This document shows, in pieces, positions 1 to 6,543 of a stretch of 7,433 nt of DNA. The notes beneath the pieces were generated by a model that saw only the letters and a list, made by a program, of their open reading frames with translations, was not told where the DNA came from and searched no databases. Where the stretch lies: assembly GCA_946480485.1 (NCBI GenBank), contig CAMLJW010000262.1, forward strand, positions 1-7,433, read 5' to 3'. This DNA comes from an uncultured Streptomyces sp. (GTDB lineage: Bacteria; Actinomycetota; Actinomycetes; Streptomycetales; Streptomycetaceae). Position 1 is the first letter of the stretch. Every line of letters begins with the position of its first letter. Made by a program: the position numbers and the translations under genes.

Positions 1-271
1 AATGCAACCGACGCCAGCCGCAGAGCGCACGGAACTCCCGGATGGTCAGCGTGTCGACGTCGCCTTGCCCGCGCCGGTCGAGATTGCCGGAGGTGGCGTG
101 ATGCAGAGCATGCTCGTGCCGCCAATGCGCATAGGGCGTGAGGGTCAGTACGCCGATGATGCGACCGACCCAGTCGTTGGCACGCCTGCCCTGGAAGAAC
201 GAGCCGTGACCGCAATCGTGCTGGATCGTGAACAGGCGCACCAGGAATCCGGCCGCGGGGACCGTCAGCCG
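1..271 (-). pseudogene. Fatty acid desaturase fragment, 5'-truncated (continues past the window edge)
   Basis: Read on the minus strand from about 271 to 1, an open frame encodes the histidine-box core of a membrane fatty acid desaturase. These are di-iron enzymes that put double bonds into acyl chains. Box 1 is HDCGH (220-206), followed by GSFFQGRRANDWVGR. Box 2 lies in HWRHEHALHH (127-98), followed by the family-typical ATSGNLDRRGQGDVDTLT. In intact relatives several tens of residues, including the first membrane segment, come before box 1. Here homology begins only about 17 residues before it, at RLTVPAAGF. Further upstream the frame runs through the 3' end of the roadblock gene in another frame, with no plausible start. 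An in-frame GTG at 241-239 exists but lacks a clear ribosome binding site and would drop the first membrane helix. I therefore call it a 5'-deleted remnant. The 3' part, including the third histidine box, is outside the window, so the state of that end is unknown. Confidence 0.75.
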
Positions 272-741
272 GCCGGCGCCGCGCCGACACTGTTCTTCAG
301 TTCCAGCACCAGCTGGGGGGTGAGCGCGGCCCCGGCTCGGTTGGCGAAAAGGGTCATCTCATACGCGATGTTGCCCAGCTTCGCGTCCTTGGAGGTCACC
401 ACTCCGAGGACGGCGCCGCAGCCGATGGCCGACACCAGCACATGGCCGCCCTCCAGGTCAATGATGACCTTGTTGAGGCCGCCGAGACCGTAGTTGCCGG
501 AGGCGCCCGCGGCAAGACTCGTCAGGCCGGACACAATCGCGGCGAGCCGCTCGGAGTCGGCTTGGTCGCGCAGCTGGGAGACGGCTATCAGCAGGCCGTC
601 GGACGACACCGCGATGGCGTCGACCACACCGGCGGTCTCCGTGGCGAACCGGTCGAGCAGCCAGGTGAAATCGGCCGCGGCGGCTCGCAGATCGGTCAGT
701 TCCGGCCGCTCGGAACTGCTGTCAGCTGTCGACGTGGTCAC
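265..741 (-). CDS. Roadblock/LC7 domain protein, CvnB-like (conservon)
   Basis: This encodes 158 residues. The GTG start (741-739) is preceded by AAGGAG (754-749) at 7 bases, which is better supported than upstream alternatives that lie inside the kinase gene. The start lies inside the 3' end of the kinase gene (20-base overlap), so the two are probably translationally coupled. The roadblock/LC7 fold spans about residues 18-120, with the typical stretches DFTWLLDRFATETAGV, AIAVSSDGLLIAVS and LNKVIIDLEGGHVLVSAIG. It closes with a helix ending LTPQLVLELK. In Streptomyces conservons this protein works in the cytoplasm with a membrane kinase-like sensor (CvnA), a DUF742 protein (CvnC) and a small GTPase (CvnD), a module likened to eukaryotic G-protein-coupled systems. 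Roadblock proteins commonly modulate such GTPases. Here cvnC and cvnD do not follow. The stop codon (267-265) is directly fused to a truncated desaturase frame, so this protein's usual partners are missing locally. Confidence 0.92.
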   Translation of the reverse strand: MTTSTADSSSERPELTDLRAAAADFTWLLDRFATETAGVVDAIAVSSDGLLIAVSQLRDQADSERLAAIVSGLTSLAAGASGNYGLGGLNKVIIDLEGGHVLVSAIGCGAVLGVVTSKDAKLGNIAYEMTLFANRAGAALTPQLVLELKNSVGAAPAG

Positions 742-3262
742 TGCCCGACTCCTTCTGGGATTCCTGGTGCTGAGATGGTGCCGGCCCGGTCGGAGCGTGA
801 GCGCTGTCCTGCTCCGCCCGGCGTACGGCTGCTTCGAACTCGTCGAGTTCGCAGCGGACGGCATCGGCGTCGACGGGCTGCCGAGCGGCCGATTCCCCCC
901 GGTCGGCCGGTGAAGCGGTCATGGCGAGTGTCGCTCCCCGCACCCGCCGCCGCAGCGGCCGGGAGGCCTGTGCGGCGGGCGGTTCGTCGGGGGCGGTGGT
1001 CATCTTCGCGCCGGTCTCCGTGATGGACCGCTGCGCAGTGGTCAGCTCCGCGCCGGTGCAGGCCGGGACGCGCCGGGGAAGCGCACCATGCAGCGACGGA
1101 GCCACCGGCCGCTGTTCGGTGACGGTGACGGTGACGGCAGAGGCCAGTGCGGACGGTGGCGCGGGCGCGGCGGTCTCCTGACCGGTCATCGCCGGGAACG
1201 TCGCCACGGCTGCGGCCGGGCCCGTGGCGGCGGGCTGCGCGGGGTCTATGGGACTCATGGCCAGCAGGAGCACGGCGGGGATCCAGATGGTGCTGGTGAC
1301 CCCGCCGCCAGGCGTACGGCTCAGGGTCACCCGCACACCCCAGCGCCGGGCGAGGCTGCCGACCACGAAGAGACCGAGCACCATGGTCGGTACGAGGTCG
1401 AGCCGCTCCCGACGGATCAGCCGGGCGTTCTCGTCGGCGAGGCGCTCCGCGCTCATCCCGAGGCCGTGGTCGATGACCTCGATCAGCGCCCCGCCGTCCT
1501 CGGTGACGTCGGTGCCGGGGCGGACCACCACCTCGACGGGCGCGTGGAAGGGGGAGAACGCGACCGCGTTCTCCAGCAGTTCGGCGAGCATCAACGTCAG
1601 GTCACCGATGATGTCGGGCGCGACAGTGACCTCCGTCTCGGACCGCAGGGACACCCGTTGGTAGCCCTCGATCTGACCGAGCGACGCCCGGATGACGTTG
1701 GCCAGGGGGGTCGGCCGGGCCTCGACACCGGTCTCCCTGATTCCGGCGAGCAGCATCAGGCTGTCGGCGTTGCGCTGGAGACGTACGGCGATGTGGTCGA
1801 TGCTGTACAGCCGTTCGAGGAGCTCGGGGTCGGTCTCCTCGCGTTCGACGGTGTCGATCAAGGCGAGCTGACGCATCGTCAGATTGCTTACTCGGCGTCC
1901 GACGTTGCCGAACATCTCGGCGACGTTGCGGCGGCTCAGTACCTGCCGCTCCAGCAGCTGGGCTGCGGTGATCTGCACCTGGTTGAACGCCTCGGCCAGC
2001 TCGCCGATCTCGTCGCGGACCGGGACCGGGATCGGCCGCGGCCGCAGGGGGGTGCTGTCGCCGGACTCGTCGTCCGCGACCCGGGCGAGTTCCTCACCCG
2101 CCACCTCGACCACCTGCTGGGCGGCGCCCGTCAGGGCAACCAGGGGACGTACGACCGAGCGCCGGGCCAGGACACAGAAGAGCAGCCAGGCGACAAAGCC
2201 GAGCAGGGTCAGACCGAGCAGGTACAGCGCGCCCCGCAGGGCGCCGGCGGAGACGGCGTCGGCCTGGGCGGCGGTCTGCTCGATCAGCGACCGGGTGATG
2301 CCGAGGCGGGTTTCGGACTGCCGGGTTCCGTCGGCGACAGTCTTGCGGAGCTGCGCCGGCGTCTGGTCCTGCAGGGCGCCGGGATCGATCTGGAGTTCCG
2401 CGAAACTGGCCTCGATGCCGTTCTGCTCGGAACCGCGTTCGATGCCGTCCATGCGCAGGGCCTGGGCCGGTGTGGCGAGCTGCTGGAACCGGGCCGACTG
2501 GTGTTCGTAGAGCTCGTGGGCGCCGACCGCGTGGCTGTACTCGGTGAGGGCGTTGGCGTCACGGGTCTGTGCGGAGAACACGGCGCTCTCGAAGGCCGCG
2601 TGGGCGGCGTCGGCTCGCAGCACCGCGTCGAGCAGGGTCGTGACCGAGGACGACGAGGTGCCGGTGTAGCGGTCCAGACCGATGCCGTCGATCAGGTAGT
2701 CGACCGCGGCAGCGTACGCGGGGTCGATGTTGGCGGCAGGTACGTAGCCGCCTTCGAGCTTCTCACGCAGGACACCGAGGGCGTGGATGTACTGGAGCGC
2801 CTGCGCCTCCCCGTGCGCCAGGCCCGAGGCGAACGCCGAGCGCACGGCGGCGACCTGCGCGTTGGTGTTCCGCTGCGCCTGGCGGTAGTCGCCGGTCTGC
2901 GGCGGGGAGGCTCCGGGGCGGGCCGCGTCGTACTGCACGGAGAGCAGCAGCGCCTGACGGTGTTCGGCCTGTACCTCGTCGATGAGCTTCGCGACCTGTT
3001 CACTGTCGCGCACCAGCTCCGCGATCCGGCCCGCGTCCCGGGCCTGCTGCACCTGGCCATAGGCGCCAATACCGAGCAGTATGCCGACGACCGCGATGGG
3101 TGTGATCACCAGGACGTTGAGTTTGCGCCGGAACGGCCACCGGTCGAGGACGGTCGCCGCCTTCCGGCGGCGGAGCCGCGGCATCCGGTCGGCATGCCCG
3201 GGTCGACCGGGTGGGCCGGATGGGCCGGGTGCGATCGGCGGGTTCCCTCTGTTCGCGGACAC
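722..3262 (-). CDS. Nitrate/nitrite-sensing-domain histidine kinase-like sensor, CvnA-like
   Basis: This encodes 846 residues from a GTG (3262-3260) with AAGGAGG (3274-3268) 5 bases upstream. A longer frame to 3424 lacks a ribosome binding site. A basic N-terminus leads to TM1 (about 49-70, LNVLVITPIAVVGILLG). The extracytoplasmic region (about 70-338) fits the NIT nitrate/nitrite-sensing family common in CvnA proteins. TM2 is about 341-366 (YLLGLTLLGFVAWLLF), and a HAMP-like linker runs to about 440. The histidine box is degenerate: IDHIAVRLQRNADSLMLLAG (about 488-507). The ATPase domain has an N box LLENAVAFSP (Asn565), a G1 box IDHGLGMS (Asp598) and a G2-like GLFVVGSLARR plus PGGGVTS. The last 180 residues are Pro/Ala-rich and probably disordered, with two basic motifs, LPRRV and LRRRV, and a short terminal helix. 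It probably senses an external ligand and signals through the roadblock protein encoded next. No cognate response regulator is seen. The actual ligand cannot be told from sequence. Confidence 0.9.
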   Translation of the reverse strand: MSANRGNPPIAPGPSGPPGRPGHADRMPRLRRRKAATVLDRWPFRRKLNVLVITPIAVVGILLGIGAYGQVQQARDAGRIAELVRDSEQVAKLIDEVQAEHRQALLLSVQYDAARPGASPPQTGDYRQAQRNTNAQVAAVRSAFASGLAHGEAQALQYIHALGVLREKLEGGYVPAANIDPAYAAAVDYLIDGIGLDRYTGTSSSSVTTLLDAVLRADAAHAAFESAVFSAQTRDANALTEYSHAVGAHELYEHQSARFQQLATPAQALRMDGIERGSEQNGIEASFAELQIDPGALQDQTPAQLRKTVADGTRQSETRLGITRSLIEQTAAQADAVSAGALRGALYLLGLTLLGFVAWLLFCVLARRSVVRPLVALTGAAQQVVEVAGEELARVADDESGDSTPLRPRPIPVPVRDEIGELAEAFNQVQITAAQLLERQVLSRRNVAEMFGNVGRRVSNLTMRQLALIDTVEREETDPELLERLYSIDHIAVRLQRNADSLMLLAGIRETGVEARPTPLANVIRASLGQIEGYQRVSLRSETEVTVAPDIIGDLTLMLAELLENAVAFSPFHAPVEVVVRPGTDVTEDGGALIEVIDHGLGMSAERLADENARLIRRERLDLVPTMVLGLFVVGSLARRWGVRVTLSRTPGGGVTSTIWIPAVLLLAMSPIDPAQPAATGPAAAVATFPAMTGQETAAPAPPSALASAVTVTVTEQRPVAPSLHGALPRRVPACTGAELTTAQRSITETGAKMTTAPDEPPAAQASRPLRRRVRGATLAMTASPADRGESAARQPVDADAVRCELDEFEAAVRRAEQDSAHAPTGPAPSQHQESQKESGSDHVDS

Positions 3263-3793
3263 CCGGGCCTCCTTCGACGGGTTGCTGAGCGGTGGCGGAG
3301 GTGTCGTTGCCGCCGGACCGCAGATGGCCGGCAGCGGAAGTGACACTTTCGCAGCGCTCGTCGCTGATAGGAGCAAAGAGATCGCGCCATGTGTCCGAAA
3401 CCGGCTGCGTGAGAGTAACCGCATTTACGCTGACATGACAGACCATATGTCATAAAAAATTAATTACGAAATCTTTATGAAGCATCTCCCGAACGCGGTG
3501 CTTCGTCCGTGGAGGTGCCCGTCCCACTGCACGCTGCCGACCGATGTACGGTGCTCGGCGGGGAAGGTGACGCGACCCGACCGGTTGAGCGCGGCCCTGG
3601 GCATCGGGAGCCTGCTGCTGCCCAAGCCATCCGAGCCACCGCTCGGGGCATCGCCGCCCGTCGGCCTCGTGGGCCTCCCCCCCGGCCGCTCAGCGGGTCC
3701 TCACGACGGGGGCCACGCACCGGAGCCGTCGCCGAACCGTAAGCTCCTCCTCCCCACCCAGCCCTGCCCCTCTTGCCCCGTGTTGGAGACCCC
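3263..3793. other. 531-base divergent intergenic region between kinase and sugar-binding lipoprotein
   Basis: This region lies between two divergent start codons and must hold the promoters of both genes. The part nearest the kinase contains an AT-rich island (about 3445-3480) that stands out from the GC-rich surroundings, plus a short inverted repeat at 3431-3453. A weak hairpin pairs GAAGCA (3479-3484) with TGCTTC (3499-3504). The 300 bases before the lipoprotein gene are GC-rich, and I see no convincing promoter or structured leader there. The only minus-strand ORF of note is a 46-codon frame at 3604-3464 with a poor ribosome binding site, which I do not call as a gene. Confidence 0.6.
3412..3453 (-). 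promoter_or_regulatory. Candidate promoter and overlapping inverted repeat upstream of the kinase gene
   Basis: On the minus strand CTGTCA (3441-3436) and TACTCT (3417-3412), 18 bases apart, make a plausible but imperfect -35/-10 pair. It would give a leader of roughly 140 bases before the kinase start. The -35 lies inside an inverted repeat, ATGACA (3435-3440), 7-base spacer, TGTCAT (3448-3453). An alternative pairing is TGACAT (3431-3436) with ATGTCA (3447-3452). The overlap suggests an operator, but hexamer matches like these occur by chance. The regulator that would bind is unknown. Confidence 0.25.
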
Positions 3794-4954
3794 GTGCACC
3801 CCACCCGCAAGGCGGCCGTGACGGCCACCGCCCTCCTGGCCGCGGCCACTATCACCGTCGTTGCCGGCTGCGAGAGCGGTTCCACCACCGCCGAATCCGC
3901 CGCCGCGTCACCCAGCGGCTCGTCCAGACCCGGCTGCCCCACCGTCCTCGGCGAGGCCAAACGGGCCGTCAAGGCAGCCGAGGACGTCAACGCCCCCTGG
4001 ACCGGACCGACCAGCGGACCCGGGGCTGTCCCCGACAAGACCATCGTCTACATCGCCCAGACCCTGACCAATCCCGGTGTCGAGGGCGTCGCCAAGGGTG
4101 TTCAGGAAGCCGCCGACGTCATCGGCTGGCGCGTCCGCACCATCAACGGCCAGGGCACGACCGCCGGAATCAAGGCCGCCTTCGACGAGGCCCTCGCCCT
4201 CAGACCCGACGGCATCGTCATCGGCGGCTTCGATCCCACGTCCACCGGCGAGCAGGTCAAGCAGGCGGACGCCGCCGGCATCCCGCTGATCGGCTGGCAC
4301 GCCGTCGCCGCCCCCGGTCCCAGCGAGAAGCCGAAGCTGTTCAGCAACATCACCACAAGGGTCGAGGACGTGGCGAAGATCAGCGCCGACTGGATCATCG
4401 CGCGGTCCAACGGCCGTGCGGGCGTCGTCCTGTTCACCGACGCCTCGATCCCCTTCGCCAAGCGCAAGTCCGATCTGATCAAGAAGAAACTCGACACCTG
4501 CTCCGACGTCAAGCTGCTGAGCTACGAGAACATCCCCATCCCGCAGGCGGGTAGCCGCACCATAGAGAGAGTCTCCTCCCTGGCCGCCCGCTTCGGCGAC
4601 AGATGGACCCACTCCGCTGCCATCAACGACCTGTACTTCGACCACGCCGGCCCCGCCCTGCACGCCGCCGGCAGAGAGGGTGCGGGCGCCCCGTTCAACA
4701 TCGGGGCCGGTGACGGTGACCCATCGGCCTTCCGGCGCATCAACAGCAGGGAGTTCCAGGCCGCCACCGTGCCCGAGCCGCTGTCCGAACAGGGCTGGCA
4801 GATCATCGACGAGTTCAACCGCGCGTTCGCGGGCAAGCCGGCCAGCGGCTACGTCGCCCCCGTTCACATCATCACCGCGGCCAACAGCGGCGGCGCACTG
4901 TCCTGGGACTCCGAGAACTACCGCAAGGCCTACCGCAGGGTCTGGGACAACTGA
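3794..4954 (+). CDS. Sugar-binding lipoprotein of an ABC-type transporter (type I periplasmic binding fold)
   Basis: This encodes 386 residues. The GTG at 3794 has GGAG (3785-3788) 5 bases upstream, which is preferred over a TTG seven codons earlier that lacks one. The N-terminus has basic residues (R5, K6), a hydrophobic stretch and the lipobox VVAGC, with Cys26 the expected lipid-modified residue. The mature protein would be anchored on the outer face of the membrane. A Ser/Ala/Thr/Gly-rich linker follows. From about residue 82 to 360 it matches the RbsB-like sugar-binding family (Peripla_BP_4 type): IVYIAQTLTNPGVEGVAKG, then GQGTTAGIKAAFDEAL, then LRPDGIVIGGFDP, then AAGIPLIGWHA. Later motifs are AGVVLFTDASIPFAKRKSD and IGAGDGDPSAF. 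No permease or ATPase gene is next to it, so it either serves a distant transporter or works as a sensor. The sugar-type regulator at 5398 is a likely controller. The ligand cannot be named from sequence. Confidence 0.88.
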   Translation: MHPTRKAAVTATALLAAATITVVAGCESGSTTAESAAASPSGSSRPGCPTVLGEAKRAVKAAEDVNAPWTGPTSGPGAVPDKTIVYIAQTLTNPGVEGVAKGVQEAADVIGWRVRTINGQGTTAGIKAAFDEALALRPDGIVIGGFDPTSTGEQVKQADAAGIPLIGWHAVAAPGPSEKPKLFSNITTRVEDVAKISADWIIARSNGRAGVVLFTDASIPFAKRKSDLIKKKLDTCSDVKLLSYENIPIPQAGSRTIERVSSLAARFGDRWTHSAAINDLYFDHAGPALHAAGREGAGAPFNIGAGDGDPSAFRRINSREFQAATVPEPLSEQGWQIIDEFNRAFAGKPASGYVAPVHIITAANSGGALSWDSENYRKAYRRVWDN

Positions 4955-5031
4955 AGCGCTCTCCCTCGTAAACGAGCAAGAGCAGTACCCAAACTCCCCA
5001 ACTCCCGTACGACCACCCGCCGTTGACGACG

Positions 5032-5061
5032 ACAGCGCCCCGCTGATCCAGGGGGCGCTGT
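5032..5061. terminator. Strong stem-loop, probable bidirectional terminator
   Basis: ACAGCGCCCC (5032-5041) pairs perfectly with GGGGCGCTGT (5052-5061) around a 10-base loop, which can itself form a CTG/CAG mini-stem. It sits 77 bases after the lipoprotein stop and 24 bases beyond the stop of the small minus-strand gene, between converging genes, where a two-way terminator is expected. There is no T tract, which is common for terminators in high-GC actinobacteria. Confidence 0.72.
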
Positions 5062-5085
5062 TCGCCTCTCCGGGAGTCCGGAACC

Positions 5086-5232
5086 TCAGCCGTGCTTGCA
5101 GCGGCCTGTCCCCGTCTCTTCGGCCCCACAGCCCGCGTTCGCCAGCACAAGTACGAACTTCCACGGCTCCAGCAACGCTTTCGGACGGCTCTGCCTGCTC
5201 ATGGCGATCAGAGCGTGGGGCTTCCTGTGCAT
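5086..5232 (-). CDS. Small 48-residue protein of unknown function
   Basis: I do not recognise this gene. The ATG (5232-5230) is preceded by a very strong purine-rich ribosome binding site, GGGGAAGGAA, ending 8 bases before the start. That is a better site than those of most larger genes here. The product begins MHRKPHALIA and is basic at the N-terminus. It has a central hydrophobic patch WKFVLVLANA (about 24-33) and ends with two cysteines spaced ten apart (Cys35 and Cys45) in a Gly-rich segment, AGCGAEETGTGRCKHG. A second in-frame ATG at codon 11 has no ribosome binding site. It converges with the lipoprotein gene, with a stem-loop between them, and diverges from the regulator at 5398. The 165 bases between the two starts would hold both promoters. 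A secreted or modified peptide, a small membrane-associated protein or a chance ORF are all possible. No peptide-modification genes are visible nearby. Confidence 0.5.
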   Translation of the reverse strand: MHRKPHALIAMSRQSRPKALLEPWKFVLVLANAGCGAEETGTGRCKHG

Positions 5233-5397
5233 CGGGTGTGTTCCTTCCCCGGATTCGTCGGGACGGAATCAGTGGCGTGTCTTGCCGATCGCACTGGAAC
5301 AGAGCTAGTGGTCATCAGTACATAATCGCTACCGTTCGAACATCAGCGAAGCGAAACGTTCACGGCCGAACAGATCATCTTGGTGAGAGAGGGCTCG
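5233..5397. promoter_or_regulatory. Divergent control region for the small gene and the DeoR/LacI-type regulator, with candidate operators
   Basis: This 165-base region contains an 8-base perfect palindrome GTTCGAAC (5334-5341) and, 13 bases further, a CG-centred core AACGTT (5355-5360) within GAAACGTTCACG. CG-centred palindromes of this kind are typical LacI-family operators, and DeoR-type regulators often bind their own upstream region. CATAAT (5321-5326) could be a plus-strand -10 for the regulator, but the -35 match is poor (GAACAG, 5297-5302). Autoregulation is inferred, not shown. Confidence 0.3.
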
Positions 5398-6501
5398 ATG
5401 ACGGACGACCGGCCCTTCGCTCTGCAGCGCAGGGAATGCCTCATGGACGAGCTGCGCAGGCACGGCGCCGTACGGGTCCGCGACCTCGCACAGCTGCTCG
5501 CAGTCAGCGAACTGACCGTACGGCGCGACATCGCCGCCCTGGCCGCCCGCGGCCTGCTCACCAAGGTGCACGGGGGTGCCACCCTCCCGACCGAGCTCGA
5601 CCCGGCCCCGGCGCGCCGGCACCGCCCCACGGCGACGGCTTTGACCGTCGGTATGGTCGTGCCCTCCCTGGACTACTACTGGCCGCAGGTCGTCAGCGGC
5701 GCGCGTGCGGCCGCCGCCGCACTCGGCGTCCAGCTCCAACTGCGCGGCTCCAGCTACGACCAGGCGGAGGACCGCCGCCAGATCAGCCGGCTGATCGAGG
5801 CCAAGGAGGTGCAGGGCTTGCTGCTGGCCCCCAACCTCGACGGTGAGGGCGTCGACGAGATGATCGACTGGATCGGCAACCTGCCGGTGCCCACGATCCT
5901 GGTGGAGCGGCAGATCAGCCACTGGACGCCGACTCCCCGCCAGCTGGAATGGGTACGCAGCGACCACTCGCTCGGCCTGGAGATGGCGGTGCGCCACCTG
6001 TATGAACACGGTCACCGCAGGATCGGGCTGTTGCTGTCCAGGGGCAGCCCGACCTCGGCACACCTCGCCCAGGGCTGGTACAAGGCCTGCGCGGAACTCG
6101 ACCTGCCCGACGACTTCGTCGTGCGCAAAGGGGTGGCTCTCTACGAACCGGACCACCGGGAGACCATCAAGGCCATCCTGGACAGATGCCGCAGATCCCG
6201 GATCACCGCACTGATCGTGCACAGCGACCCTGACGCCATCTCCGTCGCCCAGTACCTCACCGAGCAGGGGGTCGCGATCCCGGACGACATCGCCCTGGTC
6301 GGCTACGACGACGAGGTCGCCCATCTCGCGCAGCCGGCGATCACGGCCGTCCGTCCGCCCAAGGCCCGCGTCGGCCGGGTGGCGGTCGAGACGATGGTCG
6401 CCAGGCTCATGGAGGGCAAGCGCCGCCCGGCGCAGCGTGTGCTCATCCTGCCGGAGCTGATCCTGCGCGAGTCCTCGGTCAAGAGGGCCGCGTCACTGTG
6501 A
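5398..6501 (+). CDS. Transcriptional regulator with DeoR-type HTH and LacI-type sugar-sensing domain
   Basis: This encodes 367 residues. The ATG at 5398 has GAGAGAGGG (5385-5393) just upstream. A TTG six codons earlier is less likely because it has no spaced ribosome binding site. Residues about 8-62 are a DeoR-type winged helix-turn-helix, with recognition helix SELTVRRDIAAL and the family-typical G-LLTKVHGGA end. From about 83 to 360 is a periplasmic-binding-protein-like sensor of the LacI/GalR type: TVGMVVPSLDYYWPQVVSGA, QGLLLAPNLDG, GLEMAVRHLYEHGHRRIGLL, LIVHSDPDAISVAQYL, and IALVGYDDEVAHLAQPAITAVRPP. Such proteins usually repress sugar uptake or breakdown genes until a sugar or sugar phosphate binds. 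Natural targets would be the lipoprotein gene upstream, its own promoter and perhaps the hydrolase and glycosidase genes that converge on it. The effector is unknown. It ends 54 bases before the hydrolase stop. Confidence 0.92.
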   Translation: MTDDRPFALQRRECLMDELRRHGAVRVRDLAQLLAVSELTVRRDIAALAARGLLTKVHGGATLPTELDPAPARRHRPTATALTVGMVVPSLDYYWPQVVSGARAAAAALGVQLQLRGSSYDQAEDRRQISRLIEAKEVQGLLLAPNLDGEGVDEMIDWIGNLPVPTILVERQISHWTPTPRQLEWVRSDHSLGLEMAVRHLYEHGHRRIGLLLSRGSPTSAHLAQGWYKACAELDLPDDFVVRKGVALYEPDHRETIKAILDRCRRSRITALIVHSDPDAISVAQYLTEQGVAIPDDIALVGYDDEVAHLAQPAITAVRPPKARVGRVAVETMVARLMEGKRRPAQRVLILPELILRESSVKRAASL

Positions 6502-6543
6502 CGTCAGCGCTCGCGGTGGGCGGATCAGACGGCCGCCGAAGGC

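Noticed and set aside
3182..3184. Internal ATG as an alternative start of the sensor kinase.
   Set aside because: It has no ribosome binding site, while the GTG at 3262 has AAGGAGG at 5 bases.
1088..3343. Very long plus-strand open frame (751 codons) opposite the kinase gene.
   Set aside because: It is a shadow of the kinase caused by high GC. Its translation is low-complexity, rich in Gly, Arg, Asp and Val, with no domain. The kinase frame has clear domains and a ribosome binding site.
3464..3604. Minus-strand 46-codon ORF from an ATG at 3604, with fairly GC-rich third positions, in the kinase/lipoprotein intergenic region.
   Set aside because: The ribosome binding site is poor, I see no recognisable motif, and the frame runs into the AT-rich island. 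In DNA this GC-rich such frames appear by chance.
3908..5164. Long minus-strand open frame (418 codons) opposite the lipoprotein gene.
   Set aside because: It is a shadow of the lipoprotein gene with repetitive Gly/Asp/Val composition. It also runs across the intergenic stem-loop.
5202..5308. Plus-strand 35-codon ORF from ATG (about 5201) ending in TAG, opposite the small gene.
   Set aside because: There is no ribosome binding site before its ATG, while the opposing minus-strand frame has a strong one.
5329..6324. Minus-strand open frame (331 codons) opposite the regulator.
   Set aside because: It is a shadow frame. The plus-strand regulator has unmistakable DeoR and LacI-type motifs.
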